The notes: generated from the sequence alone by a model not told the origin. A stretch of DNA of 64,000 bases from Acorus gramineus (GCA_030737835.1 JAUJYN010000022.1:1332712-1396711), one strand, 5' to 3'; counted from the stretch's first letter, positions 1 to 10,498 are shown. A program made the numbers and translations.

Positions 1-770
1 ACGCGGGCGTGCGCGCGTGCGTGCGCTCGGGCGGTGCTGGGGGCCAGCAGGGCTGGGCGTGCGGGCGCTCGACTGGCGCTGGGGGCCAGCAGGGCTGGGC
101 GTGCGCGCTGGGCCGGCTGGCAGGGCTAGCTCGGGTAGGCTGGGAGCTGGTGCACTAGTTTGCTGGGCTGTGCGCGCTGGCAGGCCGGGCGAGCTGGCTG
201 GGCGCGCAGGCGAGCAGGGCAGGGGCGCTCGGGCATCAGGCGGGCAGTGCCCTGGGCGTGCAGGCGAGCGGTGCTCGGGCCACTCGGCGACGCGCGCAGG
301 CAGGCAACGCGGGCAGCCTGGCAGGCGCGCGGGGCGCGTGCTGCCAGGCGCGCTGGGCGCGTGTTGCGCGGGCGTGCGCGTGGACGCTGGGTGAGGGTCC
401 CGGGTGCTGGGCGCTGAGCGCTGGGCGCTGGGTCGCGGGTACCGGGTGCTGGCCGAGGGTGCTGGGCGCTGGGGCGCTGGGCGCCGCTGCGGGGCGTCGT
501 GCAGGGTGAGCGCGGAGTGCGCGCGGGGCGGAGCTGGCGGTGCGCGCGGGGTGCGGCGTGTTCGCGTGGTGTGCACGGGGAGCGCAGGGGTGCGCGCGGG
601 CTGCTGCGGCGGGGCGGAGTGGGCGGCGGCGCACCGGGTGGCTCGGCTGCGGGTCCCGGCGGCGCCTGGGCGCGCGGGCTGAGGCGCGGCGGCGCACCCG
701 AGGGGTCGGGTGGCCGTGCGGGTGGTTGCCGGTGGTGCGGGAGTGAGCCGGAGTGCTCGGGCTAGCGTGC
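1..770. repeat. CpG-rich low-complexity block inside L0
   Basis: Almost pure G/C with alternating purine-pyrimidine runs and many CpGs. A unit containing GGGGGCCAGCAGGGCTGGGC occurs twice (about 38-62 and 83-107). Long open frames on both strands here are an effect of base composition (few A/T, so few stops) and are not genes. Equivalent but shorter blocks sit at the same place in the D, S1 and E LTRs, always between an intron-like GT donor and a CAG acceptor. Confidence 0.85.
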
Positions 771-890
771 GTACGTGCCATATGTACGTTTGCCCGAGTA
801 TGGGGTACTTTTAGAGTATGTTTGATGTATTGTTGGGTATTTTAGAATGGTTGTGGATTTTTACTCACCATATGATACCCTGTCTTGCAG

Positions 891-926
891 ATCTAGACGG
901 ACGGTCGCGCGACGACCCGGATTTCA
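891..926 (+). other. Putative 36-nt leader microexon (L0)
   Basis: It begins right after TGTCTTGCAG and ends right before GTGAGTGCGG, good plant acceptor and donor contexts. Equivalent segments of 36-39 nt beginning ATCT occur at 8750-8786, 10499-10537, 12964-12999, 28339-28374, 30248-30283, 37664-37699, 39967-40002, 56034-56069 and 57964-57999. Conservation of both borders is seen; actual splicing is inferred. Confidence 0.5.
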
Positions 927-951
927 GTGAGTGCGGCAATCCAACCCAGTA

Positions 952-990
952 GAGAGGTGTTATACACCCTTGGGCGTATACCGACCTCTC
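952..990 (+). other. LTR hairpin, L0 variant
   Basis: GAGAGGT (952-958) pairs fully with ACCTCTC (984-990), and an inner TATAC/GTATA stem encloses a short CCC/GGG tip. It sits 25 nt after the microexon donor, where other LTR types have a hairpin with different but again complementary arms. Confidence 0.6.
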
Positions 991-1237
991 CTGGGGCACC
1001 ATGGATAGATATTGGCATGTTGTAATTTGTATATCATGCAAGCATGATTTAATTGTAGAATGCATGTTACCCTAGACTTTGCATGTTAGGGACTTGCACC
1101 CTTAGGATATGGGTATGAGCCATGCACCATGTCCTCCGTTTTCATGCTAGGAAGCCCGACCGATGAATGTGCCCTACTAGTTTATTTATTAAATTAAATG
1201 CTAGTATTTGTTAAATTGCATGTTATAGTGAATATTA

Positions 1238-1360
1238 TAGGGGAGGGGCCTTGCGAGGACAGCGGTGAGACCCGGGTTAGGGTACACCGTGTTCCTTGTT
1301 TGGTTGTCGAGGTGTCCTATAACGGGAACTCACGCTGCCCTCCCGAGTTTCTTTCCCCCA
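1238..1360 (+). repeat. Module in L0 shared with the interior of element A
   Basis: From GGGGCCTTGCG to TTTCTTTCCCCC this matches, with substitutions, 15787-15905 inside A (and the A copy near 42790-42905), including the shared string TACxCCGTGTTCCTTGTTTG. Other LTR types lack it at this place, so it looks like an insertion or a recombination product. Confidence 0.55.
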
Positions 1361-1693
1361 ATGATATTCCACCCTTGTTATAACCTTATGCATGTTCCCC
1401 GCATCGTAGTTATGCGCCCTGGTGGGTTCTGAGGAATTCAGAACATTAGTGTTGTTATGATGTGTTGTCTGCGGATCCGAGTGGATCATATGCGATGGAT
1501 AGACTGTTCTGTTCCCTTCGTTGGATCTGTGTAGAGACTACCTCAGCGTTAGACAGGTTGTCCCGTGCAGGGGCTCCCAGTAGTAGGCGCCTCCTGATTT
1601 GGTAGAAGGACTGTGCTGAACATGGGAGTGGCCAAACGACCTACGGAGTGAGGAGAGACTATCGGTGGACCAAGGGTGACCAACAGCCTAGTC

Positions 1694-2013
1694 AGTCCCA
1701 AGAGCCTAGGTCACCTGTTGAGGGTGAGGGTGAGGGTATGGTGGGCCGGCGATGTGGCGACCCACTGGATTGTAAGTCCCAATATCCTATGTCACCCATT
1801 GAGGGTGAGGGTGAGGGTGTAGCGGGTTGGTGGTAGCGACCCGCTGGTTTTGTATAGATAGTCCCAACAACCTATGTCACCCATTGAAGGGTGAGGGTGA
1901 GGGTGTAGTGGGTTGGCTGAAGTGACCCGCTGGTTTGGTGTTGATTAGCCCCAATATCCTGGGTCATCCATTGAGGGTGAGGGTGTAGTGGGTTGGCGTT
2001 AGCGACCCACTAG
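1694..2013 (+). repeat. Four-copy tandem repeat, period about 81-86 bp (L0)
   Basis: Copies begin near 1694, 1775, 1860 and 1946. Each has AGTCCCAA, then CCTATGTCACCCATTGAGG, then GGGTGAGGGTGAGGGTG, then a GTGGGTTGGCG...AGCGACCC segment. Related LTRs (S1 near 13640-13710, E near 30930-30995) carry one copy, so this is a local amplification. The G-rich core can form G-quadruplexes on the plus strand. Confidence 0.85.
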
Positions 2014-2552
2014 TTTGTGGAATTTTTGTTATTTGTGGCTATGGTAATGTGGTTGTAGATGTTAAGAATTATATGGTTGTGGTCAATATTGTCTGTGATG
2101 CATGGGTTGTGCCGTTCACTGAGCGTGTGGCTCACCCCTCGCATAATATTTTCTCTTCAGTGTCATCTGAGTCGGATCCAGAGGAGGAGCTCCCCGAGGG
2201 ACTTCATCAGTAGCGGAGTAGCGCCACGTCCCGCGAGTATCAGAGGCTATCAGCATCCCTTGTGCCTGTATGTATTATTTTCCGTGCTTGGGCACGTGTT
2301 TGTATTGTATTTGGATGTCTTTGTATGTATATTGGCTCTCACAGGACATGTGATTATGTATGGAGTCTGTAGTGCGTTTTGATTACAGATTCAGTTTTTA
2401 GTTATCCGCATTTGGTGTATATATCATGTCAGCCCTGCTTTTGTTGTCTGTGTGTCATTCTGGCTGCTTGTGTATGATATTATTGACCTCCTGTGTAGAT
2501 TCTGATATTTTATATACACTTGCCGCGTCTCGGGGACGCCCAGGGCGTGACA

Positions 2553-3418
2553 TAAGCTTCCTTTAGATAGGCAAGTGTTTTAAGTGAACTCATGTGAGTG
2601 TGTGCTGTTTCTAAACATAGAAAAAGGTCTACCTTTGGTTGAAATTTCGCCTTTCCAAGTAGACATAGTTCAATTCCAACTCCATAGCAAGAAATAAAAG
2701 GGTGGGGGGTGAATGGGGTAAGAGTAATATCTTCCTTTGGGGCAATATTTTAGAATTGTCCCAATCTGGCATATGTCTTACTTTCTAGGTCCCTCTGGAT
2801 TTCTTCTTTTTAACACTTCTTTATTTGGGTGGAGAGTATAGCCCGTCGAGAGTATACCCATGTTTTGAGTGGAGAGTAAAGTCCGTTTGTTCGGATGTGT
2901 ACTAGTATAGCTTTTTGTTCAGCATATATTGTGAGTAAAGGTGTTTGCGCCTGCTAAAATAGAGAGTTTAACCCGTTGTTTTGGTGTTGTTTTGATCTTT
3001 GGCCTCTCATTGCCTTTCTTTTTTTTGTTTTGAGGGGGGGTGGCTTTTCTGTTTTTCACCCCTGTTCTTTTCTGCTTCCCCTCTAGAAGTGTTTATATAG
3101 TGCCAGAGCTAGTTTTGGGACATATGCCAGGTCCAGGTAACTCTTCATTTTGCCTTTGGGTTGATACGAGTGGGGGAGAATAAGGGGAGATGCTTTGGGT
3201 TTAAAAAAATTGTCCTAGACTACAAGGTAGGCAATTTTTCCTTTTATCAGATAAACCAATTCCTAAGTCATACTGGTGTGATGAAGGTGGCATGAGTGGT
3301 GGACATATGAGCTCAAGTAAAATACAAGTTGTCTTTCAGAGTCTTATAATTCTATCATCAGGTGCTAAACACTGGAAATCGCAGGAAGGAAGAATAATAT
3401 TTCTCAAGTATTGAGAGT
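2553..3418. other. Non-coding 3' flank of element B
   Basis: No open frame of note. Loosely repeated GAGAGTATAGCCCGT-like words occur between 2830 and 2975, and a T/G-rich run lies at 3015-3045. It is probably the 3' untranslated part of B, but no polypurine tract or LTR could be assigned. Confidence 0.4.
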
Positions 3419-3725
3419 TTTATGCATGGAATTTCTTTAGATAAAGTGCATTCCACGACCCTAAGACCTCGACTCCTTCGGCATCCACCAAGCAGTAGGA
3501 ATTCCTGGAGTAGGCATGGGTGATCACATAGGGTCCCTCCCATGTGGGTTGTAGCTTCCCTTTTGGGTGGGGCTATCTTGATGGCATGATTTGCTTAAGT
3601 ACTAGTTCCCCAATTTTAAATTTTCTCTCTATTACCTTCTTTTCAAATGCCCTTGCCACCCTCCTCTGGTAGGCCTGGGCGTGGTCTATGGCTCTTAATC
3701 TCTTTTCGTCTAACAATTTTTTTTG
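3419..3725 (-). pseudogene. C-terminal end of pol of element B
   Basis: Read on the minus strand this gives DEKRLRAIDHAQAYQ, RRVARAFEKKV and KFKIGELVLKQ, then after an in-frame TAG (about 3574) GKLQPTWEGPYVI and a tail ending KKFHA with a stop at 3419-3421. This is the segment after the integrase core in plant gypsy polyproteins, which helps integrase bind DNA. The WEGPY block is characteristic of that region. The integrase zinc finger and catalytic DDE core are absent upstream, where a minisatellite stands instead. The piece cannot function by itself. Confidence 0.75.
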
Positions 3726-3747
3726 TCTTGTGTGTTTTTTCTGTTTA

Positions 3748-4110
3748 GGAAAGCATGTAAACAAATATGTACATGAGTTTGAAATGAAAGCTGGTAAACA
3801 AATATTTTGCATTTCTTTTGTTTTTAGGAAAGCATGGAAACAAATATTTACAGAAGTGAGGAATGAAAGCTATTAGGCATTGTATTTTTTTGGATTTCTT
3901 TTGTTTAGGAAAGCATGTAAACAAATATTTACAGGAGTGAGGAATGAAACCTGTTTTAGCATTGTATATTTTTTTTTTGGATTTTTTTTTTAGGAAAGCG
4001 TGTAAACAAATATTTACAGGAGCGCGGAATGAAAGCTGTTTAGCATATTTTTGGATTTTTTTTTTTGGAAAGCGTGTAAACAAATATTTACTGGAATGTG
4101 GGAGTATGAA
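3748..4110. repeat. Minisatellite of five units of about 78-84 bp
   Basis: GGAAAGC(A/G)TGTAAACAAA recurs near 3748, 3826, 3908, 3992 and 4076, each followed by TATTTACAGGAG, GGAATGAAAGCTG and a T-rich run with TTTTTGGATTTTT. It replaces the expected RT to integrase part of element B. Open frames through it on either strand are repetitive (CLPAF/YLFTCFPK-like) and are not credible proteins. Confidence 0.9.
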
Positions 4111-4113
4111 GGC

Positions 4114-5310
4114 TTACTTGGGTGGATTAGTCCCAGGCTTGTGGATTTGAACCACTTCTTCAAGTCGGCTAGCCTTTATGGGCCGACTCATCTTTGGTGG
4201 AGGTTTTGCAAGTTCAGCTCCTTCTTCTCTTGCCCTCTTAGGTTTTTGCCCCTGACCGAGCATATCTTCGGGCGAGTAATTCTTCATTTTGTATGAGTAC
4301 ATCTCCCACTTGATGTGCATGGCACAGATGGTCCAGTTGCGGACTCGTGCTCCGTTGAAATGTGCCTCTCACCAGACAGACACCACTTCTCCATGATACG
4401 GGAAGCGGAGGCATTGGTGCCGGGTAGATAAGACAACTTTGATGCTGTCGAGCCACGTCCTTCCAACAATTAGGGGATGAGGGGATCGGATGTCCATGAC
4501 CATGTAGTTGATGATTGTGGATGCCGGGCTGATATTAAGTGAGAGAGTAACCAGCCCACAGGTGTTTTTGCGTGTGCTGTCAAAAGCGTAGATGAACTCA
4601 TCCGACGGTTCCAGTCTTGGGACCTCACCTTCAAGCTTTCGGTAAGTAGAGTAAGTCGGGACATTGGTTTTCGCTCCCGTATCTATGAGAATGTGCTTGA
4701 ATTCCCTTCCTTCGAGACTTGTAGTGATTGTGAGGGGCGCAGAGCGGGCCCCGGTTCTGGCGACTTCACGAGGGAGGAAGGCGATTAGATTGGGCTGTAT
4801 GTTGTTGCTTACGGAGTTCATGGTCCCGACTGTTCCGTCGAGGGGTAGCGGTTGTTGTAGGGAGATCCGAGCGGGTTGTTGCCTTCAGATGCGATACCTG
4901 GGTGCATGGTTAATGCAAACATATTGTGTAAGACCCAGTTATTTTCATTTTCATACCTGAGGCGCGCTTCTCCCCAAATAGTCAGCATGCGGCCCATAAA
5001 CGATAGACGGAGGCACTGATGTCTTGGAGAACAGATTGCCTGGATGCTGTCTAGCCATGGCCGTCCTAGCATTAGGGGGCATCTTGTATCAATGTCAACA
5101 ACGAAGGATTTCGTTTCACAGATTAGTGGACCAACGGTAAGATCGAATAATCATGGACAATAAATGGTCTTCCCATAATGGTTGAAAGCTTGGATAGTGG
5201 AGTGCACCGGTTGAACAAAGGGACGGCCTCGCTTGGGCATTTCCTGGTAGGTGGAACAAGTCATGATGTTCATCCCTGACCCCGGATCGATGAAAATGTT
5301 GTTTAGTGGT
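4114..5310 (-). pseudogene. Tandem pair of retroviral-type aspartic protease domains, element B
   Basis: Two protease-like modules follow each other on the minus strand. The first has the active-site region IFIDPGSGMN (5265-5300) and ends LMLGRPWLDSIQ with PRHQCLRL near 4990-5065. The second has ILIDTGAKTN (4658-4692) and ends LIVGRTWLDSIK with TRHQCLRF near 4395-4470. The family cleaves the Gag-Pol precursor using Asp-Thr/Ser-Gly. Domain one has Asp-Pro-Gly, domain two the canonical Asp-Thr-Gly. The modules are diverged, so the duplication is old. Stops interrupt domain one (5151) and follow domain two (4369). A charged tail with KPKRAREEGAEL reads on to 4114. Normal elements carry one protease. 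Confidence 0.65.
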
Positions 5311-7511
5311 ATGGCTTGGAGTCGCCCGTGAATGTGGAGGGGATATACTCGCAGTCTTTGGTCAAGAAGGTATTTGTCGGTGAAGGAGATGGTCATTGGA
5401 CGGCAGGGGCCATCTACTGTGTCAGTGCTTTTGGAGGACCCGTTGTCATCCAGATGTAGATCATCCGAAGTACACTCTCCCTCTTTGGGTCCTTTGGGGA
5501 CCTCCTCAAATGGTTCCTCCTCTTCTTCTTCCCCAGGATTATCTAGTCCGCTCTCATCTGATTCTAGGTTGATGACTTCAACCATAGCAGGGACTACTTG
5601 TTCCTCCTCACCATATAGTATGGCGAGGTCATGATCATTGAGGTTCAGCTGGAAAGGTTCTTCTTGACTTTCCTCCTCAGACCCTTCTGATAAGCTGCCA
5701 TTGGTGGTGCTTTCTGAGCTGCTTGGCTCTGGTGACGGAATTCTCCTTCTCCTGACCATATTGATAGTGTGGGCTCTGGAAGTGGAAGCTTGATTGTGAT
5801 CTGGCATTGGGTTAGAGAATATGCCAAGTGGCTTGGTAGCTTGGCGAGGGGGATTACCCTGGCTTAGATGGCTTTTGATCATGGCCCAATCAAGGCGCCT
5901 GTCATCATTCAGATCGTAGATAAAATCCTGAAAAACTATGCATTGTTCTACAGTGTGACCATGCTGTTGATGGTACTGGCAGTAACGTGTAGTGTTAACT
6001 CCTGGGAGTGGGGGTTTGGCTGCAGGGAGAGAGATACTATTGGTGTCCATCATTACCCTAAAAATATTTGTCAAGGTTTCTGGGAGAGGTGGATAAGAGT
6101 CTCTCTTTCCTACTCGTCTTGGGCCATAAAATGTCAGAGGGGAGACTTCATTGTAAGGGCCCTGTGTATGCTACCTGGGAGCTAAATTTTGTGCTCTTGG
6201 GGGAGCAGAGTAGGCAAGGGGAGTTCTGGATTGACCCTAGTTTTGAAATATGGGGTTCTAGACTGAAGGGCTTTGGATTACTGGGTTTTGTCATGTCGGC
6301 ACGGGGGCGGGTACTGATCGGGGAGTAAAGTTTTGATTGGTTTGCCGAGGTGGCATATATCCGGATGAACTGGTTGTATACTGTCTCGGAGTTGGTCCTT
6401 GATCAGGTACTCGCGCTCCATTCTGGTAGAGTGCTGAGACTTGTGTGATCCCCTCTACTGTGGGGGTTTGCGCCTTTCTTGGTAGTTGTCCAACCCTATG
6501 GCTGATAGGTGGGGACTGGGCTTGGACTACTAGGGCTGCACAATAGGAAATCCTGTTGTGGCGATCAATTAGAAGCTAATACGTGGTGCAGTCTCCGTAT
6601 GAAAGACTCGTATGAAGCTCTGGACTCAGGCTTTGTAACATCATGTCATTTTCTTGACATTCCGTTAGTTGCAGGCCAGTTCTGAGGACGAGGGTGCGCC
6701 ACCTAGACACGTACTGTTCAAATTCCTCCCTAGGCCTCATTCTTTCTACGGTCAGGTCTAAGATAGAGGGGGTCCTAATCCTCTGATAACCGAAGCTGCC
6801 TAAAAACTTCTCGCTTACAGTCGAGAAGTTCGACAAATGGTCTACAGGGAGTGTGGAGAACCATTGTAGGGCTTCTCCTTCCAGTGATTTTTGGAAAAGG
6901 AAGGCCAACAGAGGTTGATTATCTAGAAAAGGTCAGGCATCTAGATAAAAAGCAGTTAAATGAATGTCTGGGTGTCCAAGACCGTTATACCGGTGAAATT
7001 TTGGGATTTTGAATCCCTCCGGTAGGTTGACTAACAGGATTTTTCTCAAGTTGTGTAGAGACATGTGATTGGGGGCAAAAGGGTCAGTCTCAGAGAGGAT
7101 TCTTTGGATGGTTTCGTCCAAAGTTTCTGCTTTGGGTGGGTATTTTAGTGGTCCTAGGTTGGACATGGCTTGGTAAGGGCCTGGGGTAGAAGTGGCTTGA
7201 CATATTGGATTCGCCGGGGAAGGCGGGGCAAAGGAAAAGGTGGGGGGAGAAAAAGGGCTTGGACTTGGATTAACTAAGAAACCAGGTGTTGGTAGGGTAT
7301 TGGGGGTGGGGCAAGCCTTGGGGTACCTGACAGGAGTTTTCTGTTTCAAGGTCTTGGCTTGGTGATAGTCGGTGAGGTCATTGAACATGTCCTCGACCGA
7401 CTAGTATCATAGGGTAGCCATCCTCTCCTCTAGGTGGTTGAGGAATTGGGCGGTTTAGTCTCCCTGGTTGTCTTTCTCCTCTACTATTTTCTCATGGGTG
7501 TAGGCCTCCAT
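5151..7511 (-). pseudogene. gag of element B, broken
   Basis: The likely start is the ATG at 7511 (MEAYTHEKIVEEKD), soon followed by an in-frame stop at 7455. Further pieces are 7388-6933, with a proline-rich stretch then LPEGFKIPKFHRYNG (the entry to the retrotransposon gag domain); 6908-6576, with GEALQWFSTLP, EEFEQYVSRWR and SLSPELHTSL (the core of that domain, which forms the virus-like particle shell); and 6074-5151, with CQYHQQHGHTVEQC, a C-x2-H-type knuckle common in this plant gypsy group. After the knuckle comes an acidic linker rich in EEE. Several stops and frame changes separate the pieces, so no Gag can be made. Confidence 0.75.
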
Positions 7512-8479
7512 GGTGTGAATATGGGAAAGCCTAGGTGTGAATGAATGCAGACTTAAAGCAATAAATAAAGCAGCAAAGGGGTGCGCAACTGTGTGCGGCT
7601 TAAAGCAGTAAAGGGTGCGCTGTTGTGCCTGTGTCATTTGGAGCCTTATTTATTTTTCGATCGGAGTCTCTAAAATTTTGGATTTTAGCCACATGCGGGA
7701 GTTGAAGTACTCTGATTGAAAATCTAACTGCATATTATGGGTCCTGATACCGTTTTGTACTACCCATAAAAAATTCATCGAATTCCGGTAACGTTTTGAA
7801 AAAGTATGCAGTTCTGAACCGTATCCAGGTTTTGAAAGTTCCTGGTTTGGTTGGTCGAATAGTATTAGATATTTTTGTGAATATGGTCACCTTGGGTAAC
7901 CTTACCCCCCCTTACTTAATAGCTAAGTAGCCCTTTGGTTATTTTGAGTGTGAGAGGGTGAGTTTAGGTTAGGTTTACCACCCTTTTTTCAACTTCACTC
8001 ACCCCCCCCAAGTGAGCTTTGAAGCTCTCTCATGTGGACCTCTCTCCCTCTCTCCCTCTTTTATGTTTTCTTCCCCAAGTATTTGATTAAATGCCACAAA
8101 GAAGGAGGTGAAGGAAAAGATGGAGGAGCAAGAAGAGGAAGTGATCAAGGTTTGTGTGTGCCTTTGTTGTTGTTGTCTTCTCCCTCTCCTCCTCCCCTAG
8201 CCCCTCTAATGGTTTCCCATCCCCTTTGGTTCAGCCATGAAGAAGAGAAGCAAGGATGGAGGTGGTTGTAGTAGTGGTAGTGGTTTAGGTGGTCAAGGCG
8301 CTTGCGAGCCCCTACTTCTCCCCCTTCCCTTCCCCCTCTCTTTTGGTAAGTCTTCCCTCTTCTTTAGCTGGTTTTTTATGCATGTTTGGGGGTTAGGGAG
8401 GTCATGCATGTTAGCTGAATCGGTTAAGGTGAGTGAGGAGTGTGGGAGAGGGATTAAGGTTGGCTGGAGGAGCTCGCAG

Positions 8480-8660
8480 GTCTGTCTGCGCCCGTGTGCG
8501 CGCTGGCGCGTCCGTAGAGGGGCGTAGGAAGGCACAGTCAAGCGCGCAGGCGGGCGTGTGCGCTCAGGTTCGCGCGGGGCTGCCCAGGTGCTCGGGTAGG
8601 TGCCGGGGCACTCGGGCATGCGTGCATATGCACATGCTTGCATGCATGCGAGCCTGTATG
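8480..8660. repeat. CpG-rich block in LTR D
   Basis: Runs such as GCGCGCTGGCGCG occur within putative intron 2. The block is shorter than those in L0, S1 and E but in the same position relative to the acceptor. Confidence 0.7.
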
Positions 8661-8749
8661 CGTGCATGTCTAAGTCTTTGGCATTTCTAGTTATATTCTA
8701 AGTGTTTTAATGTGGCTACACTCACCATTCTGATGCCCTTACCTTGTAG

Positions 8750-8786
8750 ATCTCGTCGGATGGGGTGCGCGACGATCCTGGTATCG
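8750..8786 (+). other. Putative 37-nt leader microexon (LTR D)
   Basis: Preceded by ACCTTGTAG and followed by GTGAGTGGTTC. This is the same module as 891-926, with diverged sequence and conserved borders. Confidence 0.5.
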
Positions 8787-8811
8787 GTGAGTGGTTCGAT
8801 CCAACCCTTTA

Positions 8812-8849
8812 GGATGCGCTCGATGCACGTAGTCGTGCATTGCGCATCC
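8812..8849 (+). other. LTR hairpin, D variant
   Basis: GGATGCGC (8812-8819) pairs perfectly with GCGCATCC (8842-8849); the inner ATGCACG (8823-8829) pairs with CGTGCAT (8834-8840) around loop TAGT. It lies 25 nt after the microexon donor. Confidence 0.65.
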
Positions 8850-10162
8850 ATGGGGCTTCTTTGCACCATAAATATGCTAGATATTTGCATGCTAGGCCTG
8901 TATAGTTCGTATAGTGCGTAGAACCCCCTTTTCTACCATATACTTGCCTATGTATCATATTCATGTGTGAATTATTATGTATGCATGCGCCCTTCATGTA
9001 TGGGCATGTGTGATGTGTGTTTTCATGAATGTATAGAATAAGCATGTCTTAGGTAGTCCCTATGAGTAGTATTACCATATTAATTGGAATATCCAGCATG
9101 ATTAAGCCTGGGTTAATAACGAGCACATGCCTAATATTCCCTTGTGTTAAGACTCGAGGGCGTGGTGTAGTTGTTGCGCCCATGCTAATGGGGCAAAGCT
9201 ATGACCAACTTCAAGTGATGATGAGCTCTCTCTCACTCTCTCCCTATGTACGAACTGATTAAGTAGATGCGATTTCCTACTCGACTCAGGTTCGTTTGGA
9301 ATATTGTCATACACCTGTTAGTGTGCGAGATCGCACTTGACCCTTCCCTTTTAAATTGGTGATATCCAACGCATTTTAGGGTATACCTTGTATGCTTATA
9401 TGTTTCATGAGGTATGCTTGTATGCTAGTATGCTTGTATGAGGTATGCTTATATGCTTGCACGCTTGTATGCATATTATTTAGCCATGCATGATATGTAT
9501 GTTGCATGATTTATTGTTTATGATGTAAATCCATGTTAAGGGACACCCTTATAGTCAATTATTAGGTGATCGTGCATATGGTTCATGCACATAACTAAGA
9601 TATAATTCTCCTGTAATATATATGCGCATGTTAAGACTAATTAGGCCTATCTGAAATAGGCGTGGGTATTTTGTGCCTGTGTCATTTGGAGCACTCTGAT
9701 TGAAAATTTGGGTACATAAATTTTTTCCTAGAAGTTATGTATTCCTGATTTGGTATTTGGATTTGATTTTGTTAAAATCCAAGATGAAGAGGTTTAAATA
9801 TGATTTTATTATGAGATGTCCAGTTTTGAGTTAGCTTTCGTACAGAAGTGGAATTAGATCAACTGGATTCTTGTAGTAAAAGTTATGGGTATTTTTTCAA
9901 GTATACCCCGGGGAGGGAAATTCTGGCAGCAGCCCTGTTCTATGTTTAGCTCTAATTTCGAAATAGCTAGAGGGATTATTTGATCTTGGCATAAACATGA
10001 AAGTTGTAGATAATCTTCTTGGATTTCCAACGGAATTAGAATTGTGCAATTCGGAGCTATATCGAGGAAGTTATGGCTGTTCCAGTGAAGCATGCACAGA
10101 ATTTCTAGTCAAAGGGCGACTAGGTCTTTTCCATCCCCTTTAGATATTTGTGTGCAACAAAT

Positions 10163-10164
<2 letters not shown>

Positions 10165-10210
<46 letters not shown>

Positions 10211-10212
10211 TC
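10165..10212. repeat. (CT)n microsatellite in A 5' LTR
   Basis: About 20 CT dinucleotides. The same tract recurs in the A 3' LTR (18562-18607) and its duplicate (45567-45607). On the transcript it forms a pyrimidine-rich leader. Confidence 0.95.
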
Positions 10213-10498
10213 ACTTCCACGCCTACTTCTTGGTTCTCCTTCTCTCTTTCAAACCCTTCCCCCCCAAGTGTTTGTTTAAATGTCTCAAAGAGAAGGAGGA
10301 GGTGAAGGAAGAAGAGAAGGTTGTGCATGTGTGGTGTTGTTGATCCTCCCCTCTCAAGCTCTCATATCTTGTCTGTCCCCCCCCCCCCCTGATTTGCAGC
10401 CAAGGGAGGGCTGAGGAGGCTGAGGTGGTGGTGGTGGTTGAGGTGGTCGCGGGTGCGTCGAGGGCCCCCGAACCTCCCCCTTTCGTTCCCCCTCCAAG

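Larger units (their letters stand above)
1..2552 (+). mobile_element. L0: 3' part of a giant Ty3/gypsy LTR, truncated by window edge
   Basis: The stretch ends in GGGCGTGACA, the terminal sequence seen at every other LTR end here, at 2552. It carries the shared LTR modules in order: a CpG-rich block (1-770), a TCTTGCAG acceptor (883-890), a 36-nt microexon (891-926), a hairpin (952-990), a CGCAT/ATGCG hairpin (1400-1416), a TTCTCTTCAG acceptor (2151-2160) and the GCGTC-loop-GACGC terminus. It resembles S1 most closely in its BamHI-like GGATCC blocks and the 1480-1630 segment. The base after 2552 does not begin a TGGTATCAGAGC primer site, so this is a 3' LTR or a solo LTR rather than a 5' LTR. 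Its start lies left of the window. Confidence 0.8.
2553..7620 (-). mobile_element. B: decayed minus-strand Ty3/gypsy element, internally deleted
   Basis: Coding remnants run right to left: gag (7511-5151), two protease-like domains (about 5310-4369), a lysine-rich tail (to 4114), a minisatellite (3748-4110) and the C-terminal end of pol (about 3725-3419). RT, RNase H and the integrase core are missing between the protease and the pol tail. No LTR of its own is visible. The right edge abuts the exact start of LTR D at 7621 and the left edge abuts the end of LTR L0 at 2552, so it is a fragment squeezed between LTRs of other elements. The GRPWLDSI-type protease ending and the AYQRRVARAFEKKV pol tail point to a non-chromovirus plant gypsy, possibly Tat/Ogre-related. 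Confidence 0.7.
7621..9668 (+). mobile_element. D: 5' two-thirds of an LTR, interrupted by element A
   Basis: Starts with TGTTGTGCCTGTGTCATTTG, the LTR start shared with A and G. It carries TTTTCGATCGGA (about 7656), intron 1 (8150-8234, AAG|GT to TTCAG|CC), exon 2 (8235-8345), intron 2 (GTAAGTCTTCC to TTGTAG, 8346-8749, with a small CpG-rich block at 8480-8660), microexon 8750-8786 and a hairpin. A run of TATGCTTGTATG-like words occurs at 9405-9475. Element A begins at 9669; the missing end resumes at 20977. Confidence 0.8.

Noticed and set aside
17..781. Long overlapping open frames on both strands, rich in Arg, Ala, Gly and Pro
   Set aside because: They follow from extreme GC content with few stop codons. 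They are present on both strands, share no domain, and recur wherever the CpG-rich LTR block occurs.
3688..4296. Open frames across the minisatellite
   Set aside because: Repetitive translation of an 80-bp unit, open on both strands, no domain.
2553..7620. L0 and D as the two LTRs of element B
   Set aside because: L0 and D are different LTR types, both in plus orientation while B's coding is minus, and neither border has a primer site or polypurine tract in the needed place.
8787..8805. GGTTCGATCC after the microexon resembles a tRNA B box
   Set aside because: No acceptor stem, anticodon arm or properly spaced A box could be drawn, and other LTR types read GGTCAATCC or GGTTTGATCC.
9405..9475. 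TATGCTTGTATG-type run in LTR D as a satellite
   Set aside because: Only a short, irregular run; better described as local slippage within the LTR.
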